Assembly (NCBI GenBank): GCA_050303435.1
Contig: JBNLBT010000039.1
Span: 1-28,399, forward strand
Direction of reading: 5' to 3'
Source of the DNA: JBNLBT01 sp050303435
Lineage (GTDB): Bacteria > Pseudomonadota > Gammaproteobacteria > Xanthomonadales > Marinicellaceae
Length of the DNA stretch: 28,399 nucleotides
Shown here: one piece after another, positions 26,137 through 28,399 of the stretch
Numbering within the stretch: position 1 is the stretch's first letter
Layout: the number at the start of each line of letters is the position of its first letter
Position numbers and translations under genes: made by a program
Notes under the pieces: generated by a model
What the model was told of the DNA's origin: nothing
Seen by the model: the letters and a program-made list of their open reading frames with translations, nothing else
The model's database searches: none

Positions 26137-27162
26137 TCAATGGATGTTGCCAACGCCCAGATCATTGATGGGAGTCACGGTGCCAGCATAGGCATTGCCC
26201 GATGCGTCATTGATGTGCGCGTCAGTGTTCAGAAATATGCCGAGGTTGTCGTCATAGATTTTGTTGCCATTGACCCAGTTTTTGTACACCCGCGCGTGGC
26301 TGGCACCGCCGATGCCCAGCAACACGCCGGTGGTGAAATCAATCACGTGATTGCCCACCACGGCGTTTTTATAGCTCATGGCGGTGTCTTCATTCAAGCA
26401 GGGCGTGAAGGCTTCCGCGAGGATGTTGATGCCTTGTTGGCCATCGTACAGGGAATTGCCGTTCATCTGTGTGTATTTGGCGTCGTCCATGCGCACAGCG
26501 GTGTTGCCATTGGTTTTGATGTAATTGCCCTGAATCACGCTGTGACGCACGCGCACCAGATGAATGCCCCAGTCAATGGACTGGTCAATGCCGTTGCTGA
26601 GTATCAGTGCGTGGTCGGCGTGGGCGCCGCACACTTCAATGCCAACCCGTGTTTTTTGCAATTGGTTGTATTCAATTCTGGCGTTGTGCGCGCTCAGTCC
26701 GCTGACCCGGTTGACCACTGCAATGCCCTGACTGGCTATATTTTCAAACAGGTTGTACCCCACATAGGCGTCGTTGCCCATCGAGATGTATACACCGGCG
26801 CCCAGGTCATGAAAATGGTTGTTTTGCACCTGGACCTGATCGCTGTGCCCGGCATTGACGCCGGCCCAGAATCCCCAGAACTCGCCGTTTTTCACCTGCA
26901 CGTTGTGGTGATTGCTAATGAAAATGCCCATCAAGGCCGAAGTGCCGGACATCACATGCCCATTGAGGTCAATGGTGATGTTGTCGGCCGCCACTTCCAG
27001 CGCCGTATAACCGACGGTGCAGTGCAGATCGGCCGTGAGCACCACATCCGTGGTGACGGCGTCGCCACAGGCCAAGGCCGATGCCGTGTTGTGCCAGAGC
27101 AGGGCGATGCCCAGAATGGCGCCGATCGCGGTCCAGTGAAGCATGGGTTTGAATGTTTGCAT
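26137..27162 (-). CDS. Secreted right-handed parallel beta-helix protein (NosD/PbH1-like)
   Basis: 341 residues with a Sec signal peptide (hydrophobic stretch GAILGIALLW, ending SALA before CGD, about residue 31). The rest is a run of imperfect turns of about 22 residues with patterns such as NVQVKNGEFWGFWAGVNA, QVQVQNNHFHDLGAGVYI, NARIEYNQLQKTRVGIEV, HSVIQGNYIKTNGNTAVRM and ARVYKNWVNGNKIYDDNLGI, the PbH1 repeat of parallel beta-helix proteins. Such folds occur in polysaccharide lyases, hydrolases and periplasmic NosD-like proteins, so a carbohydrate role is possible, but I see no catalytic signature. Start ATG has AGAGGA at 27168-27173. It is a single gene with its own likely terminator. Confidence 0.87.
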   Translation of the reverse strand: MQTFKPMLHWTAIGAILGIALLWHNTASALACGDAVTTDVVLTADLHCTVGYTALEVAADNITIDLNGHVMSGTSALMGIFISNHHNVQVKNGEFWGFWAGVNAGHSDQVQVQNNHFHDLGAGVYISMGNDAYVGYNLFENIASQGIAVVNRVSGLSAHNARIEYNQLQKTRVGIEVCGAHADHALILSNGIDQSIDWGIHLVRVRHSVIQGNYIKTNGNTAVRMDDAKYTQMNGNSLYDGQQGINILAEAFTPCLNEDTAMSYKNAVVGNHVIDFTTGVLLGIGGASHARVYKNWVNGNKIYDDNLGIFLNTDAHINDASGNAYAGTVTPINDLGVGNIH

Positions 27163-27358
27163 GGAAATCCTCTCAGTTAAGCCATGCCAAGTATTTCGTA
27201 AAACGCCCGCTTTTCATGACACCTGTGCACACAAGGCTTGTCAGCCGCCCGGCATCGGCACATCGGCTAAACATAGCGCCGTGCGATCCATGCTTGGAGG
27301 AGGGCGAGGGCGGTGGCGCCGTTGATTGAACAGGGGGTCGAATCGCGTGTCCTGACAT
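27163..27358. other. Intergenic region upstream of the beta-helix gene
   Basis: About 195 bases between the beta-helix start and the cysteine-rich peptide terminator. Apart from the AGAGGA ribosome site next to 27162, no coding frame or clear promoter was found. Confidence 0.5.
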
Positions 27359-27392
27359 GAAAAAGGCCCCAGTGCGGGGCGGGGCCTTTTTC
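27359..27392 (-). terminator. Intrinsic terminator after the cysteine-rich peptide gene
   Basis: A perfect 12-bp stem, GAAAAAGGCCCC (27359-27370) with GGGGCCTTTTTC (27381-27392), around a 10-base loop. A and T runs flank both sides so it could stop transcription in either direction; the gene it most plausibly serves ends at 27459 on the minus strand, 66 bases away. Confidence 0.85.
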
Positions 27393-27458
27393 AGACGGTG
27401 AATAAACACCCCGAAGCGCCCAACCGGCATCGCGCCAGGGGCAGGGCGCCTTGGCCCA

Positions 27459-27710
27459 TCACAGGGTGCACAGTTCCAGGCAATCGCCAAATTCCGACGC
27501 GCATTCGTACAGCGGACGCCCTTCGGCGCGGCATTGCTGCACCTCGGCGCGGCATTCGGCGCGACACTGGGCTGGATCGGATTTGTCTGCGCTCAGTCCG
27601 CCCAGGGTGACATCAATGCGTTGTTGAATGAACGCATCAAACGCAGTATCGGCGTAAACGGCAGCTGTTTGCAGGCACAGCAGGGCGCTCAACAGAATAA
27701 GTTTCTTCAT
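27459..27710 (-). CDS. Small secreted cysteine-rich protein with mirror-symmetric cysteine spacing
   Basis: 83 residues: Sec signal peptide MKKLILLSALLCLQTAAVYA, then a 63-residue mature chain. Its C-terminal half has six cysteines at 49, 53, 60, 70, 77 and 81, i.e. C-x3-C-x6-C-x9-C-x6-C-x3-C, identical read from either end. The segments between are Ala/Glu/Arg-rich and probably helical, so a two-helix hairpin held by up to three disulfides is a reasonable model, like alpha-hairpinins (CX3C...CX3C). No family name recognised and function unknown. ATG 27710 is fixed by AGAGGA at 27718-27723; an upstream ATG in frame at 27758 would bury the signal peptide. It has its own terminator, and a CRP-like site lies 114-137 bp upstream. 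Confidence 0.85.
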   Translation of the reverse strand: MKKLILLSALLCLQTAAVYADTAFDAFIQQRIDVTLGGLSADKSDPAQCRAECRAEVQQCRAEGRPLYECASEFGDCLELCTL

Positions 27711-27737
27711 GGTTTTTTCCTCTTCAATTGCGTTTGT

Positions 27738-27755
27738 GGGGAGTTTTGACTCCCC
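27738..27755 (-). promoter_or_regulatory. Hairpin in the leader of the cysteine-rich peptide gene
   Basis: A perfect 7-bp stem GGGGAGT / ACTCCCC around a 4-base loop, 15 bases before the ribosome site on the minus strand. It may protect the mRNA 5' end or act as an operator. A possible -10, TTTAAT (minus strand, 27763 to 27758), sits just upstream. Confidence 0.45.
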
Positions 27756-27823
27756 CAATTAAAGGGATTGGACGCGGGTGTGTGGTCGGCAGTCGAACAC
27801 ATTGTGTCTGGAAGAGGGCTGCA

Positions 27824-27847
27824 AAAATGTGAATTTCGTCACATTTT
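27824..27847. promoter_or_regulatory. CRP/Vfr-like binding site
   Basis: A perfect 9-bp inverted repeat AAAATGTGA / TCACATTTT with a 6-base spacer, matching the CRP consensus AAATGTGA-N6-TCACATTT in both half sites. Its centre (27835.5) is about 84 bases upstream of the start predicted from TTTAAT at 27758-27763, close to a Class I activator position. It could instead act on the plus strand toward the candidate small RNA. Confidence 0.75.
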
Positions 27848-28007
27848 CTGCGCCTGCACCCACAGCCATCACTGGGCGCCCTTTCAGGCGTCCTGCCAAT
27901 GGCCAAACTCAGTGAGACATGCCCAATCATTGCAACGATGCGCTTGCAGTTCTGTCGTTCAGCATGCATCAACCCGTCTGCTTGGTGGCAGTACTATCAG
28001 CCCCGCA

Positions 28008-28200
28008 TGGGACCGGTGTCCCAGAAACCGTCTGGACGGCCACAATGAAGCGATAAATTCGACGGCTTCTGGGGCCTGGGCCTCAAGACGCACTCAGCCA
28101 TACGTGTTTAAATGATGGCCACAACCGCGTTCCCCTGAAAGTTTTATTCGACGGAATGAAACTTGGATAAAAGCCGTCCCATTGGACGGCTTTTGTTTTT
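28008..28200 (+). ncRNA. Candidate structured small RNA ending in an intrinsic terminator
   Basis: No protein gene fits here, but a series of hairpins does. TGGGAC/GTCCCA (28008-28023, CGGT loop). As a competing fold, a 14-base arm 28019-28032 pairs with 28061-28074 with one A-C mismatch (CCAGAA-a-CCGTC with GACGG-c-TTCTGG). GCCAT/ATGGC (28097-28119). An 11-bp stem, AAGTTTTATTC with GAATGAAACTT (28139-28164), has one G-U pair and a four-base loop. Then the terminator. A possible -10 TACTAT lies at 27992-27997. The 5' end is a guess; no known RNA family recognised. Confidence 0.4.
28169..28200 (+). terminator. Strong intrinsic terminator
   Basis: A perfect 11-bp stem, AAAAGCCGTCC (28169-28179) with GGACGGCTTTT (28184-28194), CATT loop, then TTTTGTTTTT. 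The T run favours plus-strand use. No plus-strand protein gene precedes it, which is the main hint that a small RNA does. Confidence 0.88.
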
Positions 28201-28223
28201 GCACAGATCACTTGAATATTTTA

Positions 28224-28244
28224 TTGTATATCACTGAAATACAA
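28224..28244. promoter_or_regulatory. 21-bp near-perfect dyad, candidate operator
   Basis: Arms TTGTATATCA and TGAAATACAA around a central C pair at nine of ten positions. A second dyad, TTATTGT (28221-28227) with ACAATAA (28246-28252), overlaps it. The setting is AT-rich and intergenic, between the terminator at 28169-28200 and the window end, so a repressor operator for a gene starting beyond the window is likely. The regulator is not identified. Confidence 0.5.
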
Positions 28245-28252
28245 CACAATAA

Positions 28253-28399
28253 CAAGTCATGACAAGAGCCACTCGGGCGCATGAATTCTTGTGCACTTCA
28301 CACGCTTTGCGACCCCACTGCAAAACTAGCATGGGCTGTATGGACCCTTTGTGCGACAATGGCGGCGCAAATCCACACGGCCGACCGGCTCTGTAATTA
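28253..28399. other. Window end, no supported gene
   Basis: A short frame from ATG 28359 runs off the window (MAAQIHTADRLCN) and could be the first codons of the next gene, but there is no ribosome site ahead of it. A 21-codon frame from 28331 is equally unsupported. Confidence 0.3.

Noticed and set aside
26002..27180. Plus-strand open frame of 392 codons opposite the beta-helix gene
   Set aside because: The minus-strand frame has a signal peptide, ribosome site and beta-helix repeats; this one is its mirror, rich in His, Val and Ala, with no domain.
27768..28115. Plus-strand frame of 115 codons in the terminal intergenic region
   Set aside because: No ribosome site, no signal or domain, a composition unlike the neighbours, and it crosses the CRP-like site and RNA hairpins.
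28008..28164. Hairpins as an integron attC site or REP element
   Set aside because: No attC core sites (GTTRRRY / RYYYAAC) were found, and the stems differ from each other, so they are not repeated units.
28008..28200. 6S RNA, tmRNA, RNase P RNA or SRP RNA in the terminal intergenic region
   Set aside because: None of their conserved stretches is present (no SRP GGAAGCAGCC-like loop, no RNase P GAGGAAAGTCC, no tmRNA tag frame), and the fold is not a single long bulged hairpin as in 6S.
28331..28396. 21-codon frame starting MGCMDPLC
   Set aside because: No ribosome site or promoter at proper spacing, and too short to judge.

Overview
The window is about 60% GC and looks like a gammaproteobacterial chromosome or metagenome contig, although no organism can be named. 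Supporting signs are a SyrD/PvdE-type cyclic-peptide exporter, an Sfp-type phosphopantetheinyl transferase, a membrane LytTR regulator, cytochrome b561, and a near-perfect TGTGA-N6-TCACA (CRP-type) dyad. No tRNA, rRNA, CRISPR array or insertion sequence was seen.

Positions 1-22741 hold a non-ribosomal peptide locus. Two translationally coupled NRPS genes (1-3807, partial, and 3804-18821) encode: ...E(fragment)-C-A-T | TubC docking-C-A(degenerate)-T-E-C-A-T-C-A-T-C-A-T-TE. From hand-aligned specificity codes the A domains look aromatic (Phe-like), dead, Leu-like, Lys2/aminoadipate-like and unassigned. A convergent PaaI-type hotdog thioesterase (18828-19346) separates the NRPS genes from a tightly packed helper operon: exporter (19534-21195), type II thioesterase (21195-21956) and PPTase (21953-22741). 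Together these could activate the carrier proteins, build the peptide, clear mis-primed carriers and export the product.

The first ~100 bases do not resemble an NRPS. In the same open frame they encode what looks like the C-terminus of a DUF2298/Chlor_Arch_YYY-type membrane protein, joined to the epimerization domain at a shared VDLS. This is either a contig-end chimera or a real recombination.

Positions 22742-27758 hold accessory genes. They are a secreted protein of unknown function (+) ending in a perfect intrinsic terminator; a minus-strand group of LytTR membrane regulator, cytochrome b561 and an intradiol-dioxygenase-like lipoprotein; a secreted parallel beta-helix protein; and an 83-residue secreted peptide whose six mature cysteines have mirror-symmetric spacing. 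The peptide gene has a CRP-like site upstream and a 12-bp-stem terminator downstream.

Positions 27759-28399 have no convincing protein gene. They carry the CRP-like site, a chain of strong hairpins ending in an intrinsic terminator (candidate small RNA, about 28008-28200), and an AT-rich stretch with a near-perfect 21-bp dyad, probably an operator for a gene beyond the window.
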